A stretch of DNA of 64,000 bases from Brevibacillus sedimenti (GTDB taxonomy: Bacteria > Bacillota > Bacilli > Brevibacillales > Brevibacillaceae): the NCBI RefSeq assembly GCF_020923495.1, contig NZ_CP064048.1:3101001-3165000 (forward strand), read 5' to 3'. Shown one piece after another: positions 9,809-18,612 of this stretch. A program made the position numbers and the translations under genes. Under the pieces are notes generated by a model. It was given only the letters and a program-made list of their open reading frames with translations, was not told the origin of the DNA and did not search any database. Every line of letters starts with the position of its first letter. Within the stretch, counting starts at the first letter, position 1.

Positions 9809-10452
9809 CTGTTCACTCCGTTTGACAGAAATAGTTGCAAATGCAGGTCATAAAACTCCATAAATTGATCAGAGTTGTATAGATGCGCGGTAAGATAAGC
9901 GCCGTAGAAAATGGTGAACGTGGCTTTCACCAGGTCATCCGTCGGCAGGTGGTCCGGTATGTCCCCGTCTTCCTTCGCTTCCTCGATAAACTGAGTAAAC
10001 AACGCACCAAGATTGGGCGCTTCCGCGTCAACAAGCGTTTCTTTGTCGGGATACAGAATCTGGATTTCCGCTTCACTGAGGGTCGGCATATGGGGGTGCA
10101 TGTTTACTTCCGTCATAAACCCGATCAAGCTCAGCATCAGTCCCGGCCTTTCCCTGGCGTCTGCGGCAACGTGTTGAAACAGATGACGGATCGCCTCGAT
10201 TCCCCGTTTCGGATGCAGCTTGAGTTCGATCATACGCTCCGTAAGCCACAAGCACATGAAGTAAATCAGTACGTCTTCTTTTTGCGGAAAAAATTTAAAA
10301 AAAGTGACCTTCGAGACTTCCGCTTTTTCGCATACGTCTTCCACCTTCACGTCTTTAAACGACTTTTTGCCGATCAGATCGAGACTTGCCTGAAAGAGCG
10401 CAATTTTCGACTTCGCCTTTTTGAGCTCACGCAGTGGCACCTTTTTACCCAT
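9805..10452 (-). CDS. TetR-family transcriptional regulator
   Basis: A 215-residue regulator. The N-terminal helix-turn-helix (about residues 12-58) contains KVEDVCEKAEVSKVTFFKFF, the TetR recognition helix pattern. The C-terminal ligand domain is of ordinary length and its ligand is unknown. ATG at 10452 follows AAGGAGGG at about 12-13 bases. An in-frame TTG at 10506 would add 18 residues. It is the first gene of a two-gene operon with the overlapping DUF2306 gene, and probably represses itself through the palindrome at 10540-10584. Confidence 0.87.
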   Translation of the reverse strand: MGKKVPLRELKKAKSKIALFQASLDLIGKKSFKDVKVEDVCEKAEVSKVTFFKFFPQKEDVLIYFMCLWLTERMIELKLHPKRGIEAIRHLFQHVAADARERPGLMLSLIGFMTEVNMHPHMPTLSEAEIQILYPDKETLVDAEAPNLGALFTQFIEEAKEDGDIPDHLPTDDLVKATFTIFYGAYLTAHLYNSDQFMEFYDLHLQLFLSNGVNR

Positions 10453-10539
10453 CAGTTGGTTCTGCCCTCCTTTTCCGATAGCTTCCGGTTGTATCTTTTC
10501 CTGCAATCCGGATATTTGCTAATCCCTCCACTTGATCTT

Positions 10540-10584
10540 TTGACTTTAGTTAAAAGGTTAACCCTGGTTAAGTTATTTAGTCAA
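10540..10584 (-). promoter_or_regulatory. Probable TetR operator and promoter
   Basis: TTAACC-CT-GGTTAA (10558-10571) is a perfect 6+6 inverted repeat. It lies inside a wider pair, TTGACT (10540-10545) and AGTCAA (10579-10584). The outer minus-strand TTGACT can serve as a -35 element. No clear -10 is visible. Position and symmetry fit autoregulation of the TetR/DUF2306 operon. Confidence 0.5.
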
Positions 10585-10614
10585 GTTATTTTTTGATTGC
10601 GAGCATAAACATAA

Positions 10615-10647
10615 AAAAGAGGGACATTTTTACATGTCCCTCTTTAC
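10615..10647. terminator. Terminator of the amino-acid permease gene
   Basis: AAAGAGGGACA pairs with TGTCCCTCTTT around a short T-rich loop, with A/T flanks on both sides. It lies about 40 bases past the permease stop codon. Confidence 0.8.
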
Positions 10648-10686
10648 AGATCGATTTTTCGTTTTTCGTTAACCGCATATCCGTTC

Positions 10687-12075
10687 TTACGCGATTTCCT
10701 CATGGGCTTCCGCCTGCGTCGTGGTTTTGGCCTTGCCCACTCCAAACGCAAAGTAACTGATCACGACAATAGCCAGGAAGACCAGCCCCGCCACAAGAGA
10801 GATGCGCGTCTCTTGATTGATCCACATCCCTACCAGCACCATGAGCAGGAAGGCAATCGTCAGATAGTTGGATACCGGTGCAAACGGCATTTTGAACGGA
10901 TGCTGTGCCATCTCGGCGCCTTTTGCCTTACGGAAGCGGATTTGACTGATCAGAATCACAAACCACGGAACCATGCCGGGCAGCACACTGGCACTGTATA
11001 CATAGACAAACAGATTTTCCGGTGCCAGGTAGTTCAAGACAACACCTACGGCCAGCCCTACGAGAACGCCGAGCGTTCCGAGCAGCGGCACGCCGTTGTG
11101 GGTCAGCTTGGTAAAGAATTTCGGCGCTTGTCCATTTACCCCCAGCGTGTACAGCATGCGACCCGCACTGTAGATGCCGCTGTTGCAGCCAGACATGGCG
11201 GCAGTGATGACGACAAAGTTGATGAACCCTGCTGCGGCCGTAATCCCGATTTTCGCGAAGGTTGCCACGAACGGGCTGCCGATCGACTGCAGTTGATCCC
11301 ACGGGTAAACGGTTACAATTACAAAGATCGCACCAATGTAGAAGATCAGAATCCGCCAAATGATACTTTGAATCGCACTTGTCAGCGTTTTGCGCGGATC
11401 TTTTGCCTCACCGGCGGTAATCCCGATGAGCTCCACCCCTTGATAAGCCCCGATCACCAGCGAGAGCGCAAAGAAAAAGCCTGTCCAGCCGCCTGCGAAG
11501 AATCCGCCGTGTTCCCACAGGTTAGACAACCCGATGGCGTTTCCTCCGTTGCCAAAACCGAAGAAAATCAGTCCAAACCCGGCAACGATCATCAAGACAA
11601 TGGTCACAATCTTGATCATGGCAAACCAATACTCAAATTCACCAAACGATTTCACGGAGAACAGGTTTGCCGCACCGAGGATCAGCATCGCGATCAACCC
11701 TGGTATCCAGGCGGGCAAATCCGGGAACCAGTATTTCATGTACGTCCCGACGGCGATGATTTCCGACATCCCGACGACGACCCACTGAAACCAGTTGCTC
11801 CAGGCCGTCACATAACCTGCCAGGGGATGGATGTACTTGTGTCCAAAGGTCGCAAATGATCCCGTGCTGGGCTCCAGGTACAGCATTTCCCCCATTGCAC
11901 GCATGATGAAAAAGATAAAAATCCCGACAATTGCGTACGCGAGCATCACGGACGGGCCTGTCCATTTGATCGTGCTCGCCGAGCCCATGAATAAACCAAC
12001 TCCGATTGTTCCGCCCAACGCGATCATTTGAATATGACGCGCTTGCAGGCCCCGCTTCAATTCCTTGTTCGCCAC
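10687..12075 (-). CDS. Amino-acid permease (APC superfamily, AAT type)
   Basis: A 462-residue proton-coupled amino-acid importer with 12 predicted membrane helices. The N-terminal block [20 protein letters not shown] is the substrate-binding unwound helix 1 of AAT-family permeases (ProY, GabP, RocE, AapA group). [17 protein letters not shown] after helix 6 is the other family signature. Substrate cannot be assigned. GTG at 12075 has GAGGGAG 6 bases upstream. The 408-base leader has one good promoter, described separately, and no gene. Monocistronic, with a terminator. Confidence 0.92.
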   Translation of the reverse strand: MANKELKRGLQARHIQMIALGGTIGVGLFMGSASTIKWTGPSVMLAYAIVGIFIFFIMRAMGEMLYLEPSTGSFATFGHKYIHPLAGYVTAWSNWFQWVVVGMSEIIAVGTYMKYWFPDLPAWIPGLIAMLILGAANLFSVKSFGEFEYWFAMIKIVTIVLMIVAGFGLIFFGFGNGGNAIGLSNLWEHGGFFAGGWTGFFFALSLVIGAYQGVELIGITAGEAKDPRKTLTSAIQSIIWRILIFYIGAIFVIVTVYPWDQLQSIGSPFVATFAKIGITAAAGFINFVVITAAMSGCNSGIYSAGRMLYTLGVNGQAPKFFTKLTHNGVPLLGTLGVLVGLAVGVVLNYLAPENLFVYVYSASVLPGMVPWFVILISQIRFRKAKGAEMAQHPFKMPFAPVSNYLTIAFLLMVLVGMWINQETRISLVAGLVFLAIVVISYFAFGVGKAKTTTQAEAHEEIA

Positions 12076-12260
12076 TAGTCGCTCCCTCTTTCCTTTCTGC
12101 CAACACCGGCTGTCTTTTCAGGAATGCTGCGGGACACTCCTTTCGTCCGCGATGACGCGGCAGGTATCCCGTTTTTTGACAGTACCATTTTTATTCAGCA
12201 TTCCTAATAGTGAGAAAAATTGTACACTATTTTCCTTCTGCTTCGCGCTGAAGTAATTGT

Positions 12261-12289
12261 ATTGTAATATGTTTTCTTCGCGAAGACAA
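12261..12289 (-). promoter_or_regulatory. Sigma-A promoter of the amino-acid permease gene
   Basis: Minus strand TTGTCT, 17-base spacer, TACAAT. The start point would give a leader of about 180 bases. The gene-free region 12076-12483 is otherwise AT-rich and holds a small CCGCG-TCAT-CGCGG hairpin near 12150 but no recognised riboswitch. Confidence 0.6.
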
Positions 12290-12483
12290 TTGTGCAAGTA
12301 AAAAAAACATTGGTAAATCAACATTTCTGACGTAATCGAATAATTAAAAATATGTGATTGTTCAATCAATTTGAGCAAGGCCACATGGCACAGTGAGGCC
12401 CTGCGTCCGTGTTTGTCACAACGATGCAGATCATGATTGAGGAGCGTTTGCGAGTGAGACGAAGGAATTTTTTAAACAAATGT

Positions 12484-13218
12484 TTAATATCCGGAAACAA
12501 ATGCCCCTTCGCGATTGAGCACGGGAACCACCTGGCTGGCATTCCAAACGGAAGCGATCGCCACATCCTCGGCAAATCCCGCCGCGATCAGCTCCCGTCC
12601 CGAGGCAGACTCACACAGCAGCGGGTACATCTCCGACTTGGCGGCGTCAAAGGCAGCGACAGCCAGTCGGGCCTCCGGTGACAGCCGGTATCCGTGAAGT
12701 TCGCCGAGGATCGCCCCTGCCGCAACCATGTCCTCGAATGCGGGACGGAGGCTGCCGTCCGGCCACCGCTCTCCGCTGGCGATCACCGTGACGATGCCCC
12801 CTGTATTTCGGATGAACCGGGCCACCGCCGAGGCATTCCGCAAACTGCCGGCCACCACAATCGCGCCGCTGTCCTTTGCCAAAAAGGCGCACGTGGCTCC
12901 GTTGGGCGACGGCAGTACGATCCGGCACCCCTCGTCAATCGCAGAGAGCGAAGCGGGAGACAGCGAGATGGGCTCGCCGCGTTTACCGGCCAATACGGCC
13001 TGTACGCTGGCTGCGTACTCCGAGGCGGACGCATGCCGATAGCGATATGGATACACCACTCCGCCCCGAGCGAGGACCACATCGACACAGGTCGTAAACG
13101 AGAGCACATCGACGATCACCACGATGTCGGAAACAGGGGCCAAGGCTTTCACCCCTTCATACCCCCAATCAAAACGGGCGTGAAATCCGTTTTGCTGAAA
13201 CACTGCCACATCCGCCAT
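12484..13218 (-). CDS. comB: 2-phosphosulfolactate phosphatase, ComB family
   Basis: A 244-residue Mg-dependent phosphatase of the ComB family, which hydrolyses 2-phosphosulfolactate to sulfolactate. In Bacillus this compound accumulates in spores. Family signatures are VIVDVLSFTTCVDVVLARGG near residue 35, LPSPNGATCAF near 110 and AGSLRNASAVA near 130. No other sulfolactate gene is adjacent. ATG at 13218 follows AGGAAGGGGA with good spacing. The gene ends 37 bases downstream of the kinase gene's stop region and may share its transcript. Confidence 0.85.
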   Translation of the reverse strand: MADVAVFQQNGFHARFDWGYEGVKALAPVSDIVVIVDVLSFTTCVDVVLARGGVVYPYRYRHASASEYAASVQAVLAGKRGEPISLSPASLSAIDEGCRIVLPSPNGATCAFLAKDSGAIVVAGSLRNASAVARFIRNTGGIVTVIASGERWPDGSLRPAFEDMVAAGAILGELHGYRLSPEARLAVAAFDAAKSEMYPLLCESASGRELIAAGFAEDVAIASVWNASQVVPVLNREGAFVSGY

Positions 13219-13255
13219 TTGCTTCCCCTTCCTTTCCAGGACTGCGTGTCCCTCT

Positions 13256-14221
13256 TCAATGTTGACAATGCGACTGCGCGAACGCTTCCCACTTGTCTCG
13301 ATCTTGTGAAAACCACACCGGTTCCATGCGTTCAAAATACAGGTGATCTTCCGCAATGAGCTGCACTCTGCCGAGCATCTCCTGACGCTGCTCATGACCC
13401 ATTTGGGCAGTCCAGACCACGGCGGAGAACAGACTCATCGCCACGTATACCGCGTACAACGTCCAAAACTCCGGCGGGATCTTGCGTGGGTAAAAATATC
13501 CGATAATCTGTCCGAAGCAAAAGGGGACGCTTACTTCTCTGCTGAACAAGGCCAGCTTGCAAAAGTCGCAGATGGGATCTCCCCAATCGAACCGGTCGAA
13601 ATCGATGGTCCCGGCATATTGCTTGTCCTTTACGATCAGATTGCCCACGTGGAAATCATCGTGCTGGAACCGGTTTGGCCGCTTGCGCAGATACGCCTTG
13701 TTTACTTCCACAAACGCCATGATTTTCTCGTCGTGCGGTATGGCACTGCCAGCAGTGCGATACGCTTCGAGGTATCTCGCGTGTTTTTGAACGGCTCGCG
13801 AATTCCAGGCGGGGATGCCGGACGGCGCGTGAAGCTGGTGCAGTTTTCTCAGGTCTTGACCCGCCTGCCATCCGATAAAAAACTGTTCTTCTTCCGTACA
13901 GAGAGGCAGCATGTCCCGGGCGACCTCTCCGTCGATATGGGACAACAGGATGTAGCAAATCTGCAGGTCCTCTGATATCCCGTATTCAATCGGCTGCGGA
14001 ATGCTCGCTCCGAACGGTTGCAGGGCGTGGAGAATATGAAACTCCGACCGCTTCCGCTCCCAGTTGCTCTGGTCTGCTATGCGCAGGATTCGCCGTTCTT
14101 CCGACACCATCTGGACCAGATATTTTCTGTCTGTCGAAAACCCATTGGTGATCGGCTCGAAGCCGACTGCTGATCGAAGTGCGGGACTTTTGCTTCGCAG
14201 CCATTCGATTTGTCCGTTCAT
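13256..14221 (-). CDS. Phosphotransferase of the APH/choline-kinase fold
   Basis: A 321-residue small-molecule kinase. The catalytic loop HDDFHVGN near residue 195 and the metal-binding IDFDRFDWGDP near 220 are the two hallmarks of aminoglycoside and choline phosphotransferases. The N-terminal lobe is present but its nucleotide-binding Lys is not obvious. The acceptor is unknown and nothing indicates antibiotic resistance specifically. ATG at 14221 has GGGAGG 7 bases upstream, and a good promoter lies just before it. Confidence 0.8.
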   Translation of the reverse strand: MNGQIEWLRSKSPALRSAVGFEPITNGFSTDRKYLVQMVSEERRILRIADQSNWERKRSEFHILHALQPFGASIPQPIEYGISEDLQICYILLSHIDGEVARDMLPLCTEEEQFFIGWQAGQDLRKLHQLHAPSGIPAWNSRAVQKHARYLEAYRTAGSAIPHDEKIMAFVEVNKAYLRKRPNRFQHDDFHVGNLIVKDKQYAGTIDFDRFDWGDPICDFCKLALFSREVSVPFCFGQIIGYFYPRKIPPEFWTLYAVYVAMSLFSAVVWTAQMGHEQRQEMLGRVQLIAEDHLYFERMEPVWFSQDRDKWEAFAQSHCQH

Positions 14222-14251
14222 GCTACACCTCCCAAAAATGGCTGCTTTTTC

Positions 14252-14279
14252 ATTATATCATCCATGCTTCTGATAACAA
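14252..14279 (-). promoter_or_regulatory. Promoter of the phosphotransferase gene
   Basis: Minus strand TTGTTA, 16-base spacer, TATAAT, with TG one base upstream of the -10 (extended). It is about 30 bases before the start codon. Confidence 0.65.
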
Positions 14280-14374
14280 GAACATTCTGGTAATTCCATA
14301 CATGTTCTTTATGATGGCAGCATGGCCGAGAGCACCTCGACATGCCTGCGCCGTTTGTCACGAACGTCATAAAA

Positions 14375-14410
14375 AAACGGTTATCCCGTCTGGGCAGGAT
14401 AACCGTTTTG
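14375..14410 (-). terminator. Terminator of the 51-residue gene
   Basis: AAAACGGTTATCC pairs perfectly with GGATAACCGTTTT around a 10-base loop, and the minus-strand side is followed by T residues. Confidence 0.85.
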
Positions 14411-14455
14411 TACCATGACTTCCTGTTGGTATCAATTCGCGGACTGATTGCCTGA

Positions 14456-14611
14456 TTAGCCCTGCGTATTTTCGCTGGACGGCTGCTTCGTCGGTGTCGT
14501 CTCGCGCTCTTTCTCATCCAGCAGCGTCACGTTTTGCTGGTGCATTTTCTGCTTGGTCGGATACGCGCCCACCTGCTGCAGTTCCACATTGACATCTGTC
14601 TGCTTGTCCAT
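14456..14611 (-). CDS. Small hydrophilic hypothetical protein (51 aa)
   Basis: ATG at 14611 follows GGGAGGCG at a suitable distance, and a strong terminator lies 45 bases past the stop. The product (MDKQTDVNVELQQVG...) is rich in Gln, Lys, Thr and Glu, with no hydrophobic core, so it is probably disordered. No family recognised. Size and composition would suit a small spore protein but nothing shows that directly. Confidence 0.65.
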   Translation of the reverse strand: MDKQTDVNVELQQVGAYPTKQKMHQQNVTLLDEKERETTPTKQPSSENTQG

Positions 14612-14781
14612 CGCTGATCGCCTCCCATGTTGGTTTCCCATTTAGTATGGTTGCAAATCCGAGATTGCTATACGGCCGATAACAGCGGGCACGGCGGGCG
14701 CTAAGTGACCGTCGTTTCCATCTCATTTCCATATTTTAAAGGTTCCTTTTTTCCGGTATCTTTGTTATTCTCGTAAGCGAG

Positions 14782-14920
14782 CCAAAAACAAGCCGAAACT
14801 TCCGAGAGTGGAAGTGCGGGGGATTTTTTTTGCAGACGACGGTCTGCATGGGGTGAATTGCCGCATGGCAAAGGGTTGTCTCCTCAATCCTAACCCGACA
14901 ACTAACCTCGTAGGCGAAGA
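14782..14920 (+). promoter_or_regulatory. Cyclic-di-AMP riboswitch (ydaO/yuaA type)
   Basis: The leader carries the conserved blocks of this class in order: CCGAAACTTCCG, GTGCGGGGGA, GGGGTGAAT near 14850, and AACCCGACAACTAACCTCGT followed by AGGCGAAGA near 14892-14920. These motifs are diagnostic of the ydaO class. The aptamer ends directly before the ribosome site of the CAP-domain gene. In known cases the switch turns off cell-wall hydrolase and transporter genes when c-di-AMP is high. No separate terminator is visible between aptamer and gene, so control may work on the ribosome site. Confidence 0.9.
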
Positions 14921-14938
14921 AAAGGAGACGATGTGCAC

Positions 14939-15673
14939 ATGAAACGATTTGCCAAGCCGATTCTTGCCATCGCTATGGGATTGGCCGTAACCAGCATTTC
15001 CACGTCCGCATTTGCCGCGACGTGCCCGTACCAATCGATCACCAGCCAAAAACAATTGGTTCAATATTCCGATTTTTACCAAAAGGTACGGAGCATTACC
15101 CCTATCTGGACCGTGAACAACCAGGTCATTGTGAAACAACCGACTACTGTGAAACAGCCGGTAACCGTCAAGCAGCCGGTAATCGTGAAGAAACCGGTAA
15201 TTGTTAATAAACCGGTGCAACAACCGGCACAAAATCAGACAGCTCCCGCCAACAACAATGCTGTGACCCAGCCGAAAGCACCGGCCCAACAAGCGGCACC
15301 GTCCGTTTCTCAATTTGCCAAGCAGGTGGCCGACCTGGTGAATCAGGAGCGCGCGAAAGCCGGCTTGAAGCCGCTGACGCTGGACAGCGCCCTGTCCAAA
15401 GTGGCCATGGACAAAGCGGTCGACATGTACCAAAACCGCTACTTCAGCCACACCAGCCCGACTTACGGTTCTCCGTTTGACATGATGAAACAATACGGCA
15501 TCACGTTCAGAACGGCCGGCGAAAATATCGCAATGGGTCAGCGCAGCCCGCAGGAAGTCATGCAGCAATGGATGAACAGCCAAGGCCATCGCGCCAATAT
15601 TTTGAATCCGAACTTCACGAAAATTGGCGTGGCGTACTACAATGGTTACTGGGTGCAGGAATTTACCGGATAA
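14939..15673 (+). CDS. Secreted CAP/SCP-domain protein, YkwD-like
   Basis: A 244-residue exported protein. It has a Sec signal peptide (MKRFAKPILAIAMGLAV, probable cleavage after AFA near residue 27), then a low-complexity linker of imperfect VKQPV/VKKPV repeats (about 60-95). The C-terminal CAP domain (about 120-244) has the signatures HTSPTYGSPFDMM, GENIAMG and GHRANILNPNFTKIGVAY. Bacterial CAP proteins are extracellular and of unclear catalysis; some are linked to the cell wall or to spores. ATG 14939 is 11 bases from AAAGGAG; GTG 14933 in the same frame is an alternative. The c-di-AMP riboswitch upstream implies a role in wall or osmotic balance. Confidence 0.92.
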   Translation: MKRFAKPILAIAMGLAVTSISTSAFAATCPYQSITSQKQLVQYSDFYQKVRSITPIWTVNNQVIVKQPTTVKQPVTVKQPVIVKKPVIVNKPVQQPAQNQTAPANNNAVTQPKAPAQQAAPSVSQFAKQVADLVNQERAKAGLKPLTLDSALSKVAMDKAVDMYQNRYFSHTSPTYGSPFDMMKQYGITFRTAGENIAMGQRSPQEVMQQWMNSQGHRANILNPNFTKIGVAYYNGYWVQEFTG

Positions 15674-15693
15674 ACGATGAACAATGGAAACAG

Positions 15694-15731
15694 CAAGCCG
15701 TGCTTCTCGCATGAGAGGCACGGCTTTTTTG
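15694..15731 (+). terminator. Terminator of the CAP-domain gene
   Basis: AAGCCGTGC pairs with GCACGGCTT, the apical part also pairs (CTC/GAG), and a T-run follows. Confidence 0.85.
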
Positions 15732-15779
15732 CCGGCGACGTCAGCTGCATCGCTCGTTTCGTCAATGCCGGGCAGACCG

Positions 15780-16307
15780 CTAATACCGGATCAATGGGCG
15801 TTTATGCGCGAGAATCGGATTGGCGGCCTCGGGTTTCAGCCGCTTGCCGGTGCTGGCATCATACAGAACGTTGACGTAGTCGATGTACAGGATGCCATTC
15901 AGATGGTCGATTTCGTGCTGGATGCAGCGGGCCAAATAGCCTTCCGCTTCGAGGACCACTTCTTCGCCCGCCCGGTTCAGCGTTATTACCTTCACGTACG
16001 TGGCCCGTTTCACTCTGCCGACCACGCCGGGAATGGACAAGCACCCTTCGGCCCCTATCTCTGCACCTTTTTTTTCCACGATCCGCGGGTTGATCAGCTC
16101 CACCAGGCCGGTACCGCAGTCCATCACGACCAGCTGCTTCGGTATGCCGATCTGGATTGCGGACAAGCCTGCCCTGCCCTCGTCGGCGTAGATGGTGTCC
16201 GCCATGTCGTTCAAGATTCTTTCCACGTTTTTCGTGACGGCAGTCACTGGCTTCGAGATTTGCCGCAGGATCGGATCGCCCAATTTTACGATGAGCCGTT
16301 CTGCCAT
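15780..16307 (-). CDS. def: Peptide deformylase
   Basis: A 175-residue metallo-enzyme that removes the N-formyl group from nascent proteins. Motif II EGCLSIPG supplies the metal Cys and motif III QHEIDHLNG the two His ligands and the catalytic Glu. Motif I reads AGLSAIQIG, whereas most enzymes have GLAAPQ, so two of the conserved positions differ although the essential Gln is kept. ATG at 16307 has GAGGGGA 5-6 bases upstream. The gene stands alone; no fmt neighbour. Confidence 0.93.
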   Translation of the reverse strand: MAERLIVKLGDPILRQISKPVTAVTKNVERILNDMADTIYADEGRAGLSAIQIGIPKQLVVMDCGTGLVELINPRIVEKKGAEIGAEGCLSIPGVVGRVKRATYVKVITLNRAGEEVVLEAEGYLARCIQHEIDHLNGILYIDYVNVLYDASTGKRLKPEAANPILAHKRPLIRY

Positions 16308-16480
16308 ATCGGTTCCCCTCTCGTTTGAGACTGTCGTGTATTCACCGTAACAAATGCACCTGACATCCGTCAATTGATCTGCGCCGGCTTCCGTCCGTTT
16401 TTTCAATCGACAAACACACTTATATGCGCTATCTTTAATGGTAAACATGATTGATGATGGAAACGAAGAGGGAGGAAACC

Positions 16481-17782
16481 ATGCATTCATTGGCAGCAAA
16501 GCTCAACGATACGCTTCAGCGAGAAAATCCGCACGTCTTTGCCATGCTGTCCGACCTGGGCAAGCTCATCTACTTTCCCAAGGAAGGCATACTCAGCCAG
16601 TCTGCCGAAGCCAAGGCAAAAGGGCACAAATACAATGCCACGATTGGAATTGCCTTGGAAAACGGCCAACCGATGCATCTGGACGTGATCCAAAGCACCT
16701 TGTCCGCCTACAATCCCAAGGATCTGTACGAGTACGCCCCGCCCGCGGGTAAACCGGAACTGCGTGCGGCATGGCGGAAAAAGATGATCGAGGAACATCC
16801 GTCGCTTGCGGATAAAACCTTTGGCAATCCAATCGTCACCAATGCGCTGACCCACGGGCTGAGCGTAGTCGCTGATCTGTTCGCCGGGCCGGGAGACGCC
16901 GTCATTCTGCCGGACAAAAACTGGGAAAACTACGAGCTCACCTTCTCCATTCGCCGTGGAGCAGAACTGGTCTACTACCCGCTCTACAACGCGGACATGA
17001 AGTTTAACGCAGCCGGCCTCCGCGATGCCATCCTGGCGCAAAAGGAAAAAGGCAAGGCCATCGTCGTGCTCAACTTCCCCAACAACCCGACAGGGTACAC
17101 GCCGGGCATCGAGGAAGGCAAGCAGATTGTTGCCGCACTGAAGGAAGCGGCCGAAGCCGGTATCAACATCGTGGCCGTTACGGATGACGCGTACTTCAGC
17201 CTGTTCTTCGAAGACTCGATGCGAGAATCCCTGTTTGCCGAGCTGTGCGGCCTGCATCCGCGCGTGCTGCCGGTAAAGGTGGACGGCGCCACCAAGGAGG
17301 AATACGTCTGGGGATTCCGCGTCGGCTTTATCACGTACGGCGCAGCCAACGATGCGGTACTGGCCGCACTGGAACAGAAAACGCTCGGCATCATTCGGGC
17401 GACCATCTCCAGCGGTCCGCATCCGTCGCAGACCTTTGTTTTGCATGCGCTGAACGCCCCGGAATTCCAGGCGCAAAAGCAGGAAAAATTTGGGATCATG
17501 AAGCGCCGGGCCAACCGCGTCAAAGAGCTGTTGGACAGCGGCCGGTTTGACGACGCCTGGACCTACTATCCGTTCAACTCCGGCTACTTCATGTGCCTCA
17601 AATTGAAAACCGTCAACGCAGAAGAGCTCCGCACGCACCTGCTGGAGAAATACGGCGTCGGCACGATCGCTCTGGGCGACACCGATCTGCGCATCGCCTT
17701 TTCCTGCATCGAGGAGGAACAGATCGAGGACCTGTTCAACCTGGTGTACAGCGGCGTAAAAGACCTGCAGGGACAACAATAG
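16481..17782 (+). CDS. PLP-dependent aminotransferase, class I/II
   Basis: A 433-residue fold-type I aminotransferase. The conserved NFPNNPTGYT motif (about residue 200) and the Asp of TDDAYFSL (about 240) position the cofactor. The Schiff-base Lys is expected near the VDGATKEEYVW segment (about 275), and FRVGF follows with the phosphate-binding Arg. The amino donor cannot be told from sequence; the family includes aspartate- and aromatic-type enzymes. ATG at 16481 follows GAGGGAGG at ideal spacing. Monocistronic, with its own terminator. Confidence 0.88.
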   Translation: MHSLAAKLNDTLQRENPHVFAMLSDLGKLIYFPKEGILSQSAEAKAKGHKYNATIGIALENGQPMHLDVIQSTLSAYNPKDLYEYAPPAGKPELRAAWRKKMIEEHPSLADKTFGNPIVTNALTHGLSVVADLFAGPGDAVILPDKNWENYELTFSIRRGAELVYYPLYNADMKFNAAGLRDAILAQKEKGKAIVVLNFPNNPTGYTPGIEEGKQIVAALKEAAEAGINIVAVTDDAYFSLFFEDSMRESLFAELCGLHPRVLPVKVDGATKEEYVWGFRVGFITYGAANDAVLAALEQKTLGIIRATISSGPHPSQTFVLHALNAPEFQAQKQEKFGIMKRRANRVKELLDSGRFDDAWTYYPFNSGYFMCLKLKTVNAEELRTHLLEKYGVGTIALGDTDLRIAFSCIEEEQIEDLFNLVYSGVKDLQGQQ

Positions 17783-17803
17783 TGGAGAGCACGGCACCGC
17801 CCA

Positions 17804-17846
17804 GCAAAAAAGCGTTTTGGCTTCTATCGCCAAAACGCTTTTTCTT
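17804..17846. terminator. Bidirectional terminator
   Basis: AAAAAAGCGTTTTGGC pairs with GCCAAAACGCTTTTT around a 7-base loop. It ends both the aminotransferase and the convergent YczE-family gene. Confidence 0.88.
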
Positions 17847-17859
17847 TGACGCTTTTCAA

Positions 17860-18564
17860 TCAGGAGGCGCGCTCTGCCTGGCCTTGAACGCGGGGAATCG
17901 CCTGCGGTCCCGACTGCTCCCCGCCCCAGCGTTCCCAGCGCTGCACCTGACCGCGCCAAAAGCCGAGCGAGGCCTGCATGACCGGACCAATCAGGAACAC
18001 GGAGACAAACGTCCCTACGGAGACGGGACCGCCTGCCAGCCAGCCGCACAAGAGTGCAATCCCTTCCAGAAAGGTGCGGACGAGCCGGATCGACCGGCCG
18101 GTCAGCCGAGCCAGGGACAGCGTCAGCCCGTCTCGCGGCCCCGCCCCGATGCCGGAAGCCACGTACATGCCGGACCCGATCCCCATCAGCACAATCCCCG
18201 CAAGCAACAGGGCAAACCGGGCCCACAAGGCCGAAAACGTCGGCACGATCCCGGCGTCGAGAAATCCGTTGACAAAATAGCCGATCAAAAGGATGTTGGC
18301 GACGCTGCCGATACGCGGCCACTGACGGTCCAGCACACACGCCATGCCGATCATCGCGATGCCGACGATCTGCACCCACGTGCCGATCGACCAGCCCGTC
18401 AGCCCGGCCAACCCGATGTGCAGCACGTCCCAGGTGGCGACGCCCACCGCGGCGCGCATCAACGACACGGCGCCCAGCGCCAGCACCATCAGACCGGCGA
18501 CAAACAGCACCAGCTTGGCGCCGAAAACCCCCGCACGCCTCAACCCTGCCTGTTTTCGCTTCAT
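17860..18564 (-). CDS. YczE/YitT-family integral membrane protein
   Basis: A 234-residue protein with five or six predicted helices. GVATWDVLHIGLAGLTGWSIGTW and the parallel second block GIGAGPRDGLTLSLARLTG form the internal duplication typical of the YczE/YyaS group; the overall function of the group is not established. It follows the MarR gene by 48 bases on the same strand and is the likely regulated target. The C-terminal tail is hydrophilic and Arg/Gln-rich. Ribosome site GGAG is about 11 bases from ATG. Confidence 0.8.
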   Translation of the reverse strand: MKRKQAGLRRAGVFGAKLVLFVAGLMVLALGAVSLMRAAVGVATWDVLHIGLAGLTGWSIGTWVQIVGIAMIGMACVLDRQWPRIGSVANILLIGYFVNGFLDAGIVPTFSALWARFALLLAGIVLMGIGSGMYVASGIGAGPRDGLTLSLARLTGRSIRLVRTFLEGIALLCGWLAGGPVSVGTFVSVFLIGPVMQASLGFWRGQVQRWERWGGEQSGPQAIPRVQGQAERAS

Positions 18565-18612
18565 CGCAATCTCTGCTCCTCTCCTATCTCCTGCCGCCTG
18601 CTGCGGCTCTTT

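Noticed and set aside
12118..12384. Leader peptide or small gene upstream of the amino-acid permease
   Set aside because: A frame is open but has no ribosome site, and its translation shows no codon run or pattern expected of an attenuator.
15120..15215. Tandem DNA repeats, possible CRISPR-like array
   Set aside because: The repeats encode the VKQP-type linker of the CAP protein. They are in frame, imperfect and have no spacers.
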